Assembly (NCBI GenBank): GCA_022791995.1
Contig: JAAWAD010000028.1
Coordinates: 1-34,388 of the forward strand
Direction: 5' to 3'
DNA: 34,388 bases
Source of the DNA: Lawsonibacter sp.
Lineage (GTDB): Bacteria > Bacillota > Clostridia > Oscillospirales > Oscillospiraceae
The notes under the pieces were generated by a model that was not told the DNA's origin, searched no databases, and saw only the letters and a program-made list of their open reading frames with translations. Positions 6,643 to 15,282 of the stretch are shown one piece after another (the stretch's first letter is position 1; each line of letters opens with the position of its first letter). Made by a program: the position numbers and the translations under genes.

Positions 6643-7971
6643 TCACCCCTCCCTTCTCAGCTTGCAAAGAAAAAAACCGTCCGTCCCGTGGCGCTGGGGC
6701 CACAGGGTGACGCTCCCTGTCGGGCACACCCCCACCGGCCCAGGGAGTGTAAAGGCTTCCGCCTTGAAATCCGGGCGCTCCGCCAGGAAGCCATGGACCA
6801 CATCCTCGTTTTCCCGGGTCAGCAGGGTGCAGGTGGAGTAGAGCAGCGCCCCGCCGGGCCGGACATACCGGGCGGCATTGGCCAAAATGGCCTTCTGCAC
6901 CGGGGGCAGGCCCTCCAGAGCGGCAGGATCCTTTTCCCGGATGTCCGGCTTCTTTCGGATGACCCCAAGGCCGGAGCAGGGGGCGTCCACCAGCACCAGA
7001 TCAAAGGCGGCGTCCCATTCCGGGCGAAAGACCCGGCCGTCCGCCGTCCCGGCTGTAAGGCAGGACAGCCCCAGCCGTCTCGCTCCCGCCTCCAGCAGCC
7101 GTTTCTTGTGGGGATGGAGGTCACAGGCAAGGACTTCTCCTTTCCCCTCCATCTGCATGGCGGCAGAGAAGCTCTTTCCGCCTGGAGCAGCGCACACATC
7201 CAGCACCCGCATCCCGGGGGAAGCGCCAGAGGCCAGCACCGCCAGCCGGGAGGCCGGGTCCTGGATGTGGAGCAGCCCCTGCTGAAAGGCTGGCAGCGCC
7301 TCCAAATCCCCGGTTTTCCCCAGGAGGAGACAGCCCTCCAGCCAGGGGTGGAGCTCCGCCTCCGCCCCCTCCTCCGCCAGCCGGACAAGCAGGGCCTCGG
7401 GGGTGGTGCGCAGGGGATTCACCACCGCCGATGTGGGGGGCGGAGTGTTGTTGGCTGTCAGCAGCTCCTCTGTCTCCTTCTCCCCCAGAAGGGGCAAAAG
7501 CATGTCCACCAGCCACTGGGGGTGGGAATACAAAATGGAGAAATATTCCGAAATATCTCCTTTTGGAATCGCCGGCAGCCGGTCCAGGTTCCGTTCCAGA
7601 TTGCGGAGAACGCCGTTGACCATCCCTGCGGCCCGGGGATTTTTGCTGTACCGCTTGGTCAGCGCCACTGCGCTGTTCACCGCCGCGCTGTGGGGAATCC
7701 GGTCGAAAAAGAGGAGTTGGCAGGCCCCCAAGCGGAGGATTTGCCGCACCTTACTCTCCATCCGGCCCAGAGGCAGACGGGAGAATTGACCCAGGCGGAA
7801 ATCCAGCAGAATCCGGTTTTGCAGTACCCCGTAACACAGCCGGGTGGCCAGGGCCGCGTCCCGGCTGTCCAGCCCTGCCGCCGCCAGCCGCTTTTTCAGC
7901 TCTCCCTCGGACCAGCCCCCCTGCCGCTCTCCTGCGTTCAGGGCCAGCATCGCCGCTTCCCGGGCGTCCAT
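6643..7971 (-). CDS. rsmB: 16S rRNA cytosine-C5 methyltransferase RsmB (Sun/RsmB family)
   Basis: RsmB makes m5C967 in 16S rRNA using SAM. The 442-residue protein has an N-terminal NusB-like RNA-binding domain (about 1-135) and a C-terminal Rossmann methyltransferase domain. The SAM-binding segment is VLDVCAAPGGKSFS; the two catalytic-site cysteines are in VDAPCSGLGVIRKKPDI and LLYSTCTL. The ribosome binding site (GAAGAGGA) sits unusually close to the ATG. A hairpin-rich 134-nt gap separates it from fmt, where some clostridia carry additional genes. Confidence 0.94.
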   Translation of the reverse strand: MDAREAAMLALNAGERQGGWSEGELKKRLAAAGLDSRDAALATRLCYGVLQNRILLDFRLGQFSRLPLGRMESKVRQILRLGACQLLFFDRIPHSAAVNSAVALTKRYSKNPRAAGMVNGVLRNLERNLDRLPAIPKGDISEYFSILYSHPQWLVDMLLPLLGEKETEELLTANNTPPPTSAVVNPLRTTPEALLVRLAEEGAEAELHPWLEGCLLLGKTGDLEALPAFQQGLLHIQDPASRLAVLASGASPGMRVLDVCAAPGGKSFSAAMQMEGKGEVLACDLHPHKKRLLEAGARRLGLSCLTAGTADGRVFRPEWDAAFDLVLVDAPCSGLGVIRKKPDIREKDPAALEGLPPVQKAILANAARYVRPGGALLYSTCTLLTRENEDVVHGFLAERPDFKAEAFTLPGPVGVCPTGSVTLWPQRHGTDGFFLCKLRREG

Positions 7972-7991
7972 TCCTCTTCACCTGCCTCTCT

Positions 7992-8055
7992 CTTCTTTTC
8001 TTTTGAAAAAGAAAAGAAGCAAAAGAAAACATTCCGTGCAAAACTTCGTTTTGCA
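7992..8055 (-). repeat. Two perfect hairpins in the fmt-rsmB gap (terminator- or REP-like)
   Basis: Arms CTTCTTTTCTTTT (7992-8004) and AAAAGAAAAGAAG (8007-8019) form a perfect 13-bp inverted repeat. TGCAAAAC (8037-8044) and GTTTTGCA (8048-8055) form a second one around a TTC loop. In the minus-strand transcript the second hairpin is met first and is followed by CGGAATGTTTTC, a terminator-like layout just after fmt. The AT-rich character contrasts with the flanking genes. It may be a partial terminator or a dispersed intergenic repeat. Confidence 0.55.
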
Positions 8056-8105
8056 GAATATCTTAACAGCGGGGGTGAACCTGCTCAACAACTGCACCCA
8101 CAGCG

Positions 8106-9032
8106 CTATACCTGGATGGGGTGTCCCGCCAGATAGGCGGCGGCGGACATCCGCTTGCCGCCGGGGGCCTGGAGCTCCAGAATCCGCAGGGTCTGGCCAT
8201 CGCCGCAGGCGATGTCGATGCCCCCCCGGTTGGTGGCGGTCACAGAGCCGGGCGCGGCGTCATGGAGGTGGGTCTCCACCACCTGAGCCCCCCACAGCTT
8301 GATGGGCTCGCCGGTGAGGGCGGTGGTAGAGGCCCCCGGCCAGGGGTACAGGCCCCGGATCTGGTCGAAGATCGCCTGGGCGCTCTGGCTCCAGTCCACC
8401 GGGGACATCTCCTTGGACAGCATGGGGGCCAGGGTGGCCTTCTCGTGGTCCTGGGGGGTATAGACGGCGGTCCCCGCCTGGATCTGGGCCACAGCCTCGA
8501 TGAGCAGCTCCCCGCCCAGCCCGGCCAGGCGGGTATAGAGGGCGGCGGCGTCCTCTGTCTCCCCGATGGGGGTGGCGCGCTGGAGGATGATATCCCCGGC
8601 GTCCATGTCCCGGACCATCCGCTGGATGGTGACGCCGGTCTCCCGCTCCCCGTTGAGGATGGCCCAGTTGATGGGGGCGGCCCCCCGGTACTTGGGCAGC
8701 AGGGAGGAGTGGACGTTGATACATCCCCTGGGGGGCAGGGCCAGGATATCATCGGGGAGGATGCGGCCATAGGCAGCCACAACAATCAGCTCCGGGTCCC
8801 GCTCTTTCAGCCAGGCCAGGGCAGCTCCATCCCGCAGCTTCTCCGGCTGGAAGACGGGGATATTGCGGGCCTGGGCGCACGCCTTTACCGGGGTGGGCTG
8901 GAGCCGGTTCTGGTGCCGGCCCACCGGCCTGTCCGGCTGACTGATCACGCCCACAACGGAGTGCCCCGCCTCTGCCAGGGCCTCCAAGGAAGGGACGGCG
9001 AAATCCGGGGTGCCCATAAAGACAATCCGCAT
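8106..9032 (-). CDS. fmt: Methionyl-tRNA formyltransferase
   Basis: Fmt transfers a formyl group from 10-formyl-THF to initiator Met-tRNA. The 308-residue protein opens MRIVFMGTPDFAVPSLEAL. It has the catalytic segment INVHSSLLPKYRGAAPINWA with the Asn/His pair, and the downstream Asp in MVRDMDAGDII. A C-terminal OB-like tRNA-binding domain follows. Its start overlaps the def stop by one base (TAATG), so deformylase and formyltransferase are translationally coupled, as in most bacteria. Confidence 0.96.
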   Translation of the reverse strand: MRIVFMGTPDFAVPSLEALAEAGHSVVGVISQPDRPVGRHQNRLQPTPVKACAQARNIPVFQPEKLRDGAALAWLKERDPELIVVAAYGRILPDDILALPPRGCINVHSSLLPKYRGAAPINWAILNGERETGVTIQRMVRDMDAGDIILQRATPIGETEDAAALYTRLAGLGGELLIEAVAQIQAGTAVYTPQDHEKATLAPMLSKEMSPVDWSQSAQAIFDQIRGLYPWPGASTTALTGEPIKLWGAQVVETHLHDAAPGSVTATNRGGIDIACGDGQTLRILELQAPGGKRMSAAAYLAGHPIQV

Positions 9033-9526
9033 TACTCGTCCTCCTCCATCATCTCATCCACCTCCTCCGAGGTGTAGAGCCGGTCGGTGAGCTCGGTGTA
9101 CAGGTGGCCGTCCAGGTGGCTCAGCTCGTGGCAGAAGCACCGGGCGGTCATATCGTTCCCCTCCATCTCGAACCAGTTTCCCTGCCGGTCCTGTGCGCGG
9201 ATCTTCACCCAGTCCGGCCGGGTGACATAGCCCCACATGCCCGGGACGGACAGGCAGCCCTCCAGGCCGTTCTGTTCCCCACTCTGGGCTATGATCTCCG
9301 GGTTGATAAGCTCCACCATCTCTCCCGTGTCTATATCCACGACCACCACTGCCGCCCGGCGGAGAATTCCCACTTGGGGCGCCGCCAGGCCTAGACCCTT
9401 GGCCTCCTCCAGCGTCTCCCGCAGGTCGTCCATCAAATGGGACAGCTTCTCGTCAAATTTTGTCACCGGGTGACACCGCTTGTTCAGTACAGGGTCCCCC
9501 TCAACCAGAATCTCTCGAATGGCCAT
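9032..9526 (-). CDS. def: Peptide deformylase
   Basis: Def removes the N-formyl group from nascent proteins with a metal-dependent active site. The 164-residue protein holds all three motifs: GLAAPQVGI (46-54), EGCLS (89-93, metal ligand C91) and HELSH (133-137, ligands H133 and H137, catalytic E134). The ribosome binding site AAAGGAG precedes the ATG. It starts 15 nt after priA and is coupled to fmt. The acidic tail EEVDEMMEEDE is typical for the family. Confidence 0.97.
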   Translation of the reverse strand: MAIREILVEGDPVLNKRCHPVTKFDEKLSHLMDDLRETLEEAKGLGLAAPQVGILRRAAVVVVDIDTGEMVELINPEIIAQSGEQNGLEGCLSVPGMWGYVTRPDWVKIRAQDRQGNWFEMEGNDMTARCFCHELSHLDGHLYTELTDRLYTSEEVDEMMEEDE

Positions 9527-9541
9527 GCCGGCATCTCTCCT

Positions 9542-12010
9542 TTAACTATGATACGGGTTCACGTCTGCATACACGGACACACCCCGGTTTTCCTTATCCC
9601 GCTGGGCCGCCCGGAGCATATGGGCAATCAAGGCCCGGGCCTCCCGGTTCAGCACCCCGGTCAGGGTCAGCTGGTACCGGAAGCGGTTGTTCACCCGGAC
9701 CACCGACGCCGGGGCCGGGCCCAGCAGCTGCCACTCCCCCTTCAGCCCGGCCAGGGCTGGCTCCAGCGCCTGTCGCAGGCGGATGCAACACCGGAGCACC
9801 GCCCCCTCGTCCACGCCGGAGGCGTGAAGCAGCACCAGATCGGCAAAGGGAGGACTGCGGCGCAGGCGGCGCAGCTCGATCTCCTCCCGGTAGAAGCTGT
9901 CGTAGTCCTGGCAGGCGGCGGAGCGGATCACGTCGTTGTCCGGGGTGTAGGTCTGAATCACCGCCCGGCCCCGTTTGTTTCCCCGACCGGCCCGGCCCAC
10001 CACCTGGGTGAGAAGGGAGAAAGTCCGCTCCCCTGCCCGGAAGTCGTCCACATAGAGGGACAGGTCAGGGGCCACCACCCCTACCAGCGTCACATTTTCA
10101 AAATCCAGTCCCTTGGCCACCATCTGGGTCCCCACCAGGACGGGAATTTTCTCCCGCCGGAACCGGTCCAGCAGGGCCTCGTGGGGGTGGGCGGCAGAGA
10201 TGGTGTCGGTGTCCATCCGCAGCACCTCCATGCCAGGGAAGCGCTCCTCCACTTCCTCTTGGACCCGCTGGGTTCCCACACCGATAAAGTTCAGCAGGCC
10301 CCCGCAGGAGGGGCAGGCGGGGGGCAGGGGCTGGGAGTGGCCGCAGTGGTGACACATCAGACGGTGGTTGGCCGAGTGGTAGGTGAGCTTGACCGAGCAC
10401 CGGGGGCACTCGGGCACCTGACCGCACTCCCCGCAGGACACCATCCGGTTGGCCCCCCGGCGGTTCAGAAAGAGGATAGCCTGTTCTCCCCGCTTCCAGT
10501 TGTCCTCCAGCTCCCGGGCCAAGGGCGTGCTGATGGAGGTGAAATTGCCCTGGCGCAGCTCCTGGCGCAGGTCGGCAATGACCACCTGGGGCAGAGACTG
10601 CCGGTTGTACCGCTGGCGGAGGCAGAACAGGTGAAGCTGCCCTGTCTGGGCCTGGTACATGGTCTCCAGAGAGGGGGTGGCCGACCCCAGCACCAGCAGG
10701 GCGCTGTACTGGACACACCGGTACTTGGCCACATCCCGGGCGTGGTACCGGGGGACGTTCTCTGACTTATAGCTGCTCTCCTGCTCCTCGTCCAGGATGA
10801 TAAGGCCCAGGTTGTCCAAGGGGACGAAGACGGCCGACCGGGTGCCGATGACCACGCTGGCCTTCCCCTGGCGGGCCCGCTTCCACTCATCGTACCGCTC
10901 CCCCGCCCGGAGGGAGCTGTGGAGCAGCGCCACCTGCCCCCCGAAGTGGGCGGCAAAAATGCGCAGCAACTGGGGTGTGAGGACAATCTCGGGCACCAGC
11001 ACCAGGGCGGTCCTCCCCCGGTCCAGGGCCGCCTGAATCAGCCGGATGTAGACCTGGGTTTTGCCGCTGCCGGTGACTCCATAGAGGAGAGCGGCAACGG
11101 GTTTTCCCTCCCGGGCCAGGGCGTCCAGCCCCTCGAAGGCGGTCTGCTGCTCCTGGTTCAGCACTGGGGGCAGGGCGGGGGGGACCTCCTCCACACGGGG
11201 ACGGCGGAAAACCTCCTGCCCCTCCAGGGTGAGGATGCCGCTGCGCTCCAGGGACTTGAGGGTGGGCATGGAGGCCCCAGTAAAATAGCACAGCTCCTTG
11301 GCGGAGGCTGCCCCCAGAGCGCACAGCAGCTCGGTCACGGCATACCGCAGGGGCGCTGATTTCCTCCGGGGCGTCACCATGGCCATAGCGTCCTCCGCTG
11401 GGATGGCCAGCACCGCCAGCTTCTCCTTCTTGTCCCCCACCCCCCGCTGGGTACAGGTCTCCAGCCGGAGGACATGGGCCTCTGTAAGCTGACGGATGGC
11501 CGGGTTGGGGTCCCGGCTTCCAAAGGCGGTGCGGATCTGCTCCATATCCCCCCGGCCACCCCAGGCGTGGAGCAGCTCCACCAGATGCCTGGCGGCCTGA
11601 TGGGATCCAGCGGCCTGAAAAGCATCCTCCCAATCCACGCCGCTCTCCAGCACCACGCAGTCCCGCAGGGCGAAGTACAGCCCCGCCGGGAGCATGGCCT
11701 TGACACAGTCATACACTGTGCAGAAGTACCGCTCCCGCATCCAAAGGGCCAGCTGGACCGCCTGCCGGTCCAGCACCGGCGTCTCGTCCAGCAGCGCCTG
11801 GACGGCCTTCAGGGACGGTCCGGGCTCCGGCTGTGTCTGAAGGGAGAGGACCACTCCCTCTGAGCCCCGGTTGCCCGCCCCAAAGGGCACCAGCACCCGG
11901 CTTCCAGGCTCCAGCCGGCCTTTCAGCTCCTCCGGCACCAGATAGTCATAGGGCTTGTCGATGGCATAGACCGCCTTGGACACAGCAATTTTTGCGACCG
12001 TTCGCCCCAT
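9542..12010 (-). CDS. priA: Primosomal helicase PriA
   Basis: PriA recognises stalled or repaired forks and reloads the replisome. The 822-residue protein has an N-terminal DNA-binding region, a DEAH-type helicase core (GSGKT at 314-318, DEEQ at 407-410) and eight zinc-binding cysteines between the helicase lobes (positions 526, 529, 535, 538, 553, 556, 566, 569). A helicase C domain with VVGRAGRGNKRG follows. I place the start at the ATG at 12010 (MGRTVAKIAVSKAVY), 8 nt after AAGGGAG; the in-frame ATG 7 codons earlier has no better signal. coaBC, which usually lies between rpoZ and priA in Bacillus, is absent. Confidence 0.95.
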   Translation of the reverse strand: MGRTVAKIAVSKAVYAIDKPYDYLVPEELKGRLEPGSRVLVPFGAGNRGSEGVVLSLQTQPEPGPSLKAVQALLDETPVLDRQAVQLALWMRERYFCTVYDCVKAMLPAGLYFALRDCVVLESGVDWEDAFQAAGSHQAARHLVELLHAWGGRGDMEQIRTAFGSRDPNPAIRQLTEAHVLRLETCTQRGVGDKKEKLAVLAIPAEDAMAMVTPRRKSAPLRYAVTELLCALGAASAKELCYFTGASMPTLKSLERSGILTLEGQEVFRRPRVEEVPPALPPVLNQEQQTAFEGLDALAREGKPVAALLYGVTGSGKTQVYIRLIQAALDRGRTALVLVPEIVLTPQLLRIFAAHFGGQVALLHSSLRAGERYDEWKRARQGKASVVIGTRSAVFVPLDNLGLIILDEEQESSYKSENVPRYHARDVAKYRCVQYSALLVLGSATPSLETMYQAQTGQLHLFCLRQRYNRQSLPQVVIADLRQELRQGNFTSISTPLARELEDNWKRGEQAILFLNRRGANRMVSCGECGQVPECPRCSVKLTYHSANHRLMCHHCGHSQPLPPACPSCGGLLNFIGVGTQRVQEEVEERFPGMEVLRMDTDTISAAHPHEALLDRFRREKIPVLVGTQMVAKGLDFENVTLVGVVAPDLSLYVDDFRAGERTFSLLTQVVGRAGRGNKRGRAVIQTYTPDNDVIRSAACQDYDSFYREEIELRRLRRSPPFADLVLLHASGVDEGAVLRCCIRLRQALEPALAGLKGEWQLLGPAPASVVRVNNRFRYQLTLTGVLNREARALIAHMLRAAQRDKENRGVSVYADVNPYHS

Positions 12011-12050
12011 GTCCGCTTCTCCCTTCGGCATCGTTTCTCTGACGCAAGGA

Positions 12051-12079
12051 AAGCGAAGGAGAGGCCCTCCCCTTCGCTT
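12051..12079 (-). terminator. Hairpin between rpoZ and priA
   Basis: Arms AAGCGAAGG (12051-12059) and CCTTCGCTT (12071-12079) extend by GAG/CTC inside. The hairpin lies 6 nt after the rpoZ stop and is followed on the minus strand by TTCCTTGCG. The T-run is poor, so it may attenuate rather than stop transcription. It occupies the place where coaBC sits in related operons. Confidence 0.45.
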
Positions 12080-12085
12080 TTTCGG

Positions 12086-12277
12086 CTACAGCTCTCCGGT
12101 CAGCTTTCCCTCGGCCACCTCCTGGATGGCAATGCTGACGGGCTTCTCATCCAGGGGCTCCCCGGACATCTCCGCCTCGCTGGAGATCTGGCGGGCCCGG
12201 CAGGCCACCACATTCACCAGCTCATAGCGGCTGGACACCTTCTCCAAAAGGTCCTTCATAGCGGGATAGAGCATCAT
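12086..12277 (-). CDS. rpoZ: RNA polymerase omega subunit
   Basis: Omega assists RNA polymerase assembly. The 63-residue product (MMLYPAMKDLLEKVSSRYEL) has the family core SSRYELVNVVACRARQIS and the segment KPVSIAIQEVAEGKL. Length and position after gmk are normal. AGAGGAG lies 9 nt before the first of two adjacent ATG codons. Confidence 0.93.
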   Translation of the reverse strand: MMLYPAMKDLLEKVSSRYELVNVVACRARQISSEAEMSGEPLDEKPVSIAIQEVAEGKLTGEL

Positions 12278-12344
12278 AACAAAAGACTCCTCTTCTCAAA
12301 AAATCAGGTGCGGCGTCTTCAAGGGGGCCGTCCCCCGCCGGCAC

Positions 12345-12956
12345 TCAGGCAAACTGGGCCAGCAGCTGCCGCCGGTTCTCCACCCGGCAGGCGGCCGCGG
12401 TCAGGATGGCCTCAATCTCTCCCACGGCGCTGGACACATGGTCGTTGATGACCAGATAATCGTATTGCGGAACCTCCCGAAACTCCACCCGGGCCTTTTC
12501 CAGCCGCCCGGCAATGACCTCCTCGCTGTCGGTGTTCCGCCGGTGGAGCCGGCGGGACAGCTCCTCATAGGAGGGGGGGATAATGAAGATAAACAGAGCC
12601 TCGGGACACCGGGCCTTCACCTTGGCGGCCCCCTGGACCTCGATATCCAGCAGCACGTCGATTCCCGCCTCCAGCCGGTCCTGGATGGCCTTCAAAGAGG
12701 TGCCATAGAAGTGCTCCACATACTCGGCGTACTCCAGCAGCTCGTTCCGGTCAATCATCCGCCGGAACTCCTCCCGGGTGACAAAGTTATAATTGACCCC
12801 GTCCTGTTCCCCAGTCCGGGGCTGCCGGGTGGTGTAGGAGACGGAAAAGTAAATATCCTTCCGGCGGCCCAGCAGCTCGGCGATGACGGTGCTCTTTCCC
12901 ACTCCAGAGGGGCCGGACAACACAATCAGCTGGCCCCTCTCTTTTTTCCTCAGCAT
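12345..12956 (-). CDS. gmk: Guanylate kinase
   Basis: Gmk phosphorylates GMP to GDP for nucleotide synthesis and (p)ppGpp balance. The 203-residue protein has the P-loop GPSGVGKST (about 15-23), the GMP-binding segment [20 protein letters not shown], and the lid region with [10 protein letters not shown]. It overlaps the remA stop by 7 nt and has an upstream GAGG-type ribosome binding site, so it is part of the same transcript. Confidence 0.97.
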   Translation of the reverse strand: MLRKKERGQLIVLSGPSGVGKSTVIAELLGRRKDIYFSVSYTTRQPRTGEQDGVNYNFVTREEFRRMIDRNELLEYAEYVEHFYGTSLKAIQDRLEAGIDVLLDIEVQGAAKVKARCPEALFIFIIPPSYEELSRRLHRRNTDSEEVIAGRLEKARVEFREVPQYDYLVINDHVSSAVGEIEAILTAAACRVENRRQLLAQFA

Positions 12957-13204
12957 GGTTCCTCTTCCTCCTTCTCCTCAATCCGGCCGGCAATGGTCCC
13001 GGTGGACAGGGCGGACAGCACCAGATGGTCGTTGTCCATCACCAGCACCGACTGGGTCTTCCGGCCATAGGTGGCGTCAATCAGCACACCCCGGTCCCGG
13101 GCCTCCTGGACCATGCGCTTGATGGGGGCGGAGTCAGGACTGACCACCGCCACAAGGCGCTGGGCGGACACCATGCTGCCAAAGCCTATGTTGATCAGAT
13201 GCAA
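12950..13204 (-). CDS. remA: RemA-family regulator (DUF370)
   Basis: RemA is a small DNA-binding protein that forms ring oligomers and activates matrix and osmoprotection genes in Bacillus. I place the start at a TTG at 13204, 8 nt after AAAGGAGG. This gives 84 residues: [20 protein letters not shown], then [27 protein letters not shown] and a Glu-rich tail. This matches Bacillus RemA (FINIGFGNIVSANR, SPESAPIKR, DATYGRRT). Longer readings to an upstream start add a non-homologous N-terminus. It sits between yicC and gmk, the conserved position. Confidence 0.93.
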   Translation of the reverse strand: MHLINIGFGSMVSAQRLVAVVSPDSAPIKRMVQEARDRGVLIDATYGRKTQSVLVMDNDHLVLSALSTGTIAGRIEEKEEEEPC

Positions 13205-13271
13205 GGCGCGAACCTCCTTTGCTGTGTGCATCCGCAGGGCACGGGATACGGGGGGCGCTCCCTGCAATGTA

Positions 13272-14150
13272 TCACTCCAGATTCTGAATCTGCTCCCGAA
13301 TTTTCTCAATTTCCCCCTTGATGTCCACCACCTGGCGGGAAATTTCGATGTCGCAGCACTTGGAGCCAATGGTATTGGCCTCCCGATTGAACTCCTGAAT
13401 CAAAAAGTCCAGCTTCCGGCCCACAGCGCCTCCCTGGTGCAGCAGCTCCCGCAGCTGGCCGATGTGGCTGCGCAGGCGGACGGTCTCCTCGTCCACCGCC
13501 ACCTTGTCCGCAAAGAGGGCCGCCTCGGTGAGAATGCGGGCGGAATCAATCTGGGTATTGGCAAGGACCTCGCTCATCCGGGCCTCCAGGCGGGCCCGGT
13601 ACTCCGCCACGGTCTGAGGGGAGCGCGTCTCCACCAGGGACACCTTCTCCTCAATCGCCGCGGCCCGGCTCAGAATATCCTCCCGCAGCTTCTCCCCTTC
13701 CCGGGTGCGCATGGCGTCAAAATCGGTCAGGGCCTGGTCCAGCACAGAGCAGATATCCTGGGCCATTTGCTCCACATCCTCCTCCGCCTTCTCCGCCAGC
13801 AGGACCTCGGGAAAGCGGGACAGAAGGCTGACCGAGATCTCATCGGACAAATGATAATCCCCCGCCAGCTGAGTCAGGGCAGCATAGTATCCGTCCGCCG
13901 CCGGCTTGTTCACCGTCACCTGGACCTTTTCTGCCCCGACGCTGTTCAGCGTGACAAACACATCCACCTTTCCCCGGGAAATACTCCCCTTTACTCGGGC
14001 CTTGATGGCCTCCTCCGCAAAGATATACAGCCGGGGAATCCGAACACTGCAATCCAAATACCGGTTGTTTACCGCGCGCAGCTCCACGGTAATGGTACAG
14101 CCGCGAAACACCTGTTCCGCACGGCCATAGCCGGTCATGCTCTTGACCAA
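13272..14150 (-). CDS. yicC: YicC/YloC-family endoribonuclease
   Basis: YicC-family proteins are ring-forming endoribonucleases with a role in RNA decay. The 292-residue protein opens [13 protein letters not shown], the family signature start. It contains [16 protein letters not shown], an SRGKVDVFV segment and the C-terminal hallmark [20 protein letters not shown]. The start is a TTG at 14150, 9 nt after GAGGAG; an ATG four codons on is possible but less consistent with homologues. It heads the yicC-remA-gmk-rpoZ block. Confidence 0.94.
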   Translation of the reverse strand: MVKSMTGYGRAEQVFRGCTITVELRAVNNRYLDCSVRIPRLYIFAEEAIKARVKGSISRGKVDVFVTLNSVGAEKVQVTVNKPAADGYYAALTQLAGDYHLSDEISVSLLSRFPEVLLAEKAEEDVEQMAQDICSVLDQALTDFDAMRTREGEKLREDILSRAAAIEEKVSLVETRSPQTVAEYRARLEARMSEVLANTQIDSARILTEAALFADKVAVDEETVRLRSHIGQLRELLHQGGAVGRKLDFLIQEFNREANTIGSKCCDIEISRQVVDIKGEIEKIREQIQNLE

Positions 14151-14202
14151 GGCAAGTCACTCCTCCTCTGCGATGTGGGACAGAAACGGCCCTGCCGCCC
14201 TG

Positions 14203-14697
14203 TCACCGCCGGCGCCGGACCAGTCGGGCAATCAGCTGGGACAGGCCGGCGTCATACACGATAAAGATAAGATTGCCCAAAAGGAAGAACATCCAACCCT
14301 GGACTGGGGGAATCCATTCCTTCAGGGCGCAGCGGCACAGGGCCAGGACTCCGCTGCAATAGCCAAGCTTCAAAAGCCACGCCAGAGCCCGGCTTCTCCG
14401 GGACTCCAGGCCGCTCTTTGCCACGGGATACAGCCCGAAAAACACCAGATAGAGCAGCGCCAGCCCCTTATCCGGCAGAAGAATCAGCCCCAGAAGGGCC
14501 GACGCCCCCCAGCACAGATAACCGGCGGACCGGCCTCCGGCCAGCACGGCGGCCATGGGGAACAGGCCCGCCGCCGCGGTCAGGCCCAGCCGGCCCGAGG
14601 GGGCCCAGCCGGCCAGGAACAGCACCACCAGGCTTCCGGCGGCCAGTACACCGCCCTGGGCGGCGCGTTGGGAACGGGAACGGACAGGACGGGGCAT
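14203..14697 (-). CDS. Small polytopic membrane protein, function unknown
   Basis: The 164-residue product is hydrophobic, with about five predicted membrane spans (around 18-32, 36-52, 58-74, 78-90 and 133-150) and basic ends (MPRPVRSRSQR and LIARLVRRRR). I do not recognise a family with confidence. The ATG directly follows the TGA of the J-domain gene with no gap, so the two are probably coupled. yicC starts 52 nt downstream. Nothing in the sequence shows a catalytic site. Confidence 0.75.
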   Translation of the reverse strand: MPRPVRSRSQRAAQGGVLAAGSLVVLFLAGWAPSGRLGLTAAAGLFPMAAVLAGGRSAGYLCWGASALLGLILLPDKGLALLYLVFFGLYPVAKSGLESRRSRALAWLLKLGYCSGVLALCRCALKEWIPPVQGWMFFLLGNLIFIVYDAGLSQLIARLVRRRR

Positions 14698-15282
14698 TCA
14701 GCAGTGGCCTCCCCCGCACAGGCAGTTCAGGCACAGCAGAGAGGTACAGCAGTCCAGGCCGTCCACTGTGTTCACATAGCCATAGGGCCGATAGCCTCCA
14801 CCCCGCTGCTGAAGGGACGCCAGGGCCTGGCGGTACTCCAGATTCTGGGGGTCCATCTGAACCGCCACAGCTAGATTCTGCATCGCCTCGTCCATCCAGC
14901 CCAGACGGTAGGCCAGACCGCCCTTAAGGAAATACCACTCCCCGTCCCGCTGCTGTACCTCGTTCAGCAGCCGCTCCGCCGTTCCCAGATCCCCAGCGTT
15001 GAGCAGCTCCCGTACACGGATATAGGTGGGGTTCTGGGAGGCAGCGCGCTGCTGATAGCCCCCCGGAGCGTTCTGCGGTCCTCTTCCTCCCCCGGCACGC
15101 TGCTTGGTGATGGACTCGTAGGCCTCGTTGATCTCCTTCATCTTCTCCTCGGCCAGGTCGGCCAGAGGGTTGTTCTGATAGTTGTCAGGATGATACTTCC
15201 GGGCCAGCTCCCGGTACGCCTTTTTGATCTGTTCATCGCTGGCCTGGGGGTCCACCCCCAGGACGCTGTAGGGGTCTCTCAT
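14698..15282 (-). CDS. J-domain protein with TPR-like middle and Cys-rich tail
   Basis: The first 65 residues are a DnaJ domain ([23 protein letters not shown] at 31-33), so the protein should stimulate an Hsp70 ATPase. It lacks the G/F and zinc-finger layout of true DnaJ. Residues 85-160 look like a helical TPR-type region ([20 protein letters not shown]). The tail is unusual, with six cysteines in the last 17 residues (178, 179, 184, 187, 189, 194). I start at the ATG at 15282 because it makes an ATGA overlap with the upstream DUF5685 stop and has GGAG 9 nt before it; an ATG five codons earlier is weaker. 194 residues. Confidence 0.88.
   Translation of the reverse strand: MRDPYSVLGVDPQASDEQIKKAYRELARKYHPDNYQNNPLADLAEEKMKEINEAYESITKQRAGGGRGPQNAPGGYQQRAASQNPTYIRVRELLNAGDLGTAERLLNEVQQRDGEWYFLKGGLAYRLGWMDEAMQNLAVAVQMDPQNLEYRQALASLQQRGGGYRPYGYVNTVDGLDCCTSLLCLNCLCGGGHC

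Noticed and set aside
6616-8136. A 506-codon plus-strand open frame
   Set aside because: Antisense shadow of rsmB; no ribosome binding site or domain.
8121-9077. A 318-codon plus-strand open frame, Gly/His-rich
   Set aside because: Antisense shadow of fmt, whose catalytic motifs are intact.
9437-10765. A 442-codon plus-strand open frame
   Set aside because: Antisense to priA; composition is that of a reversed G+C-rich gene.
12296-12342. A G/C-rich possible hairpin with a following T-run between gmk and rpoZ
   Set aside because: The arms pair only in short interrupted blocks, so I do not call it a terminator, although weak attenuation is possible.
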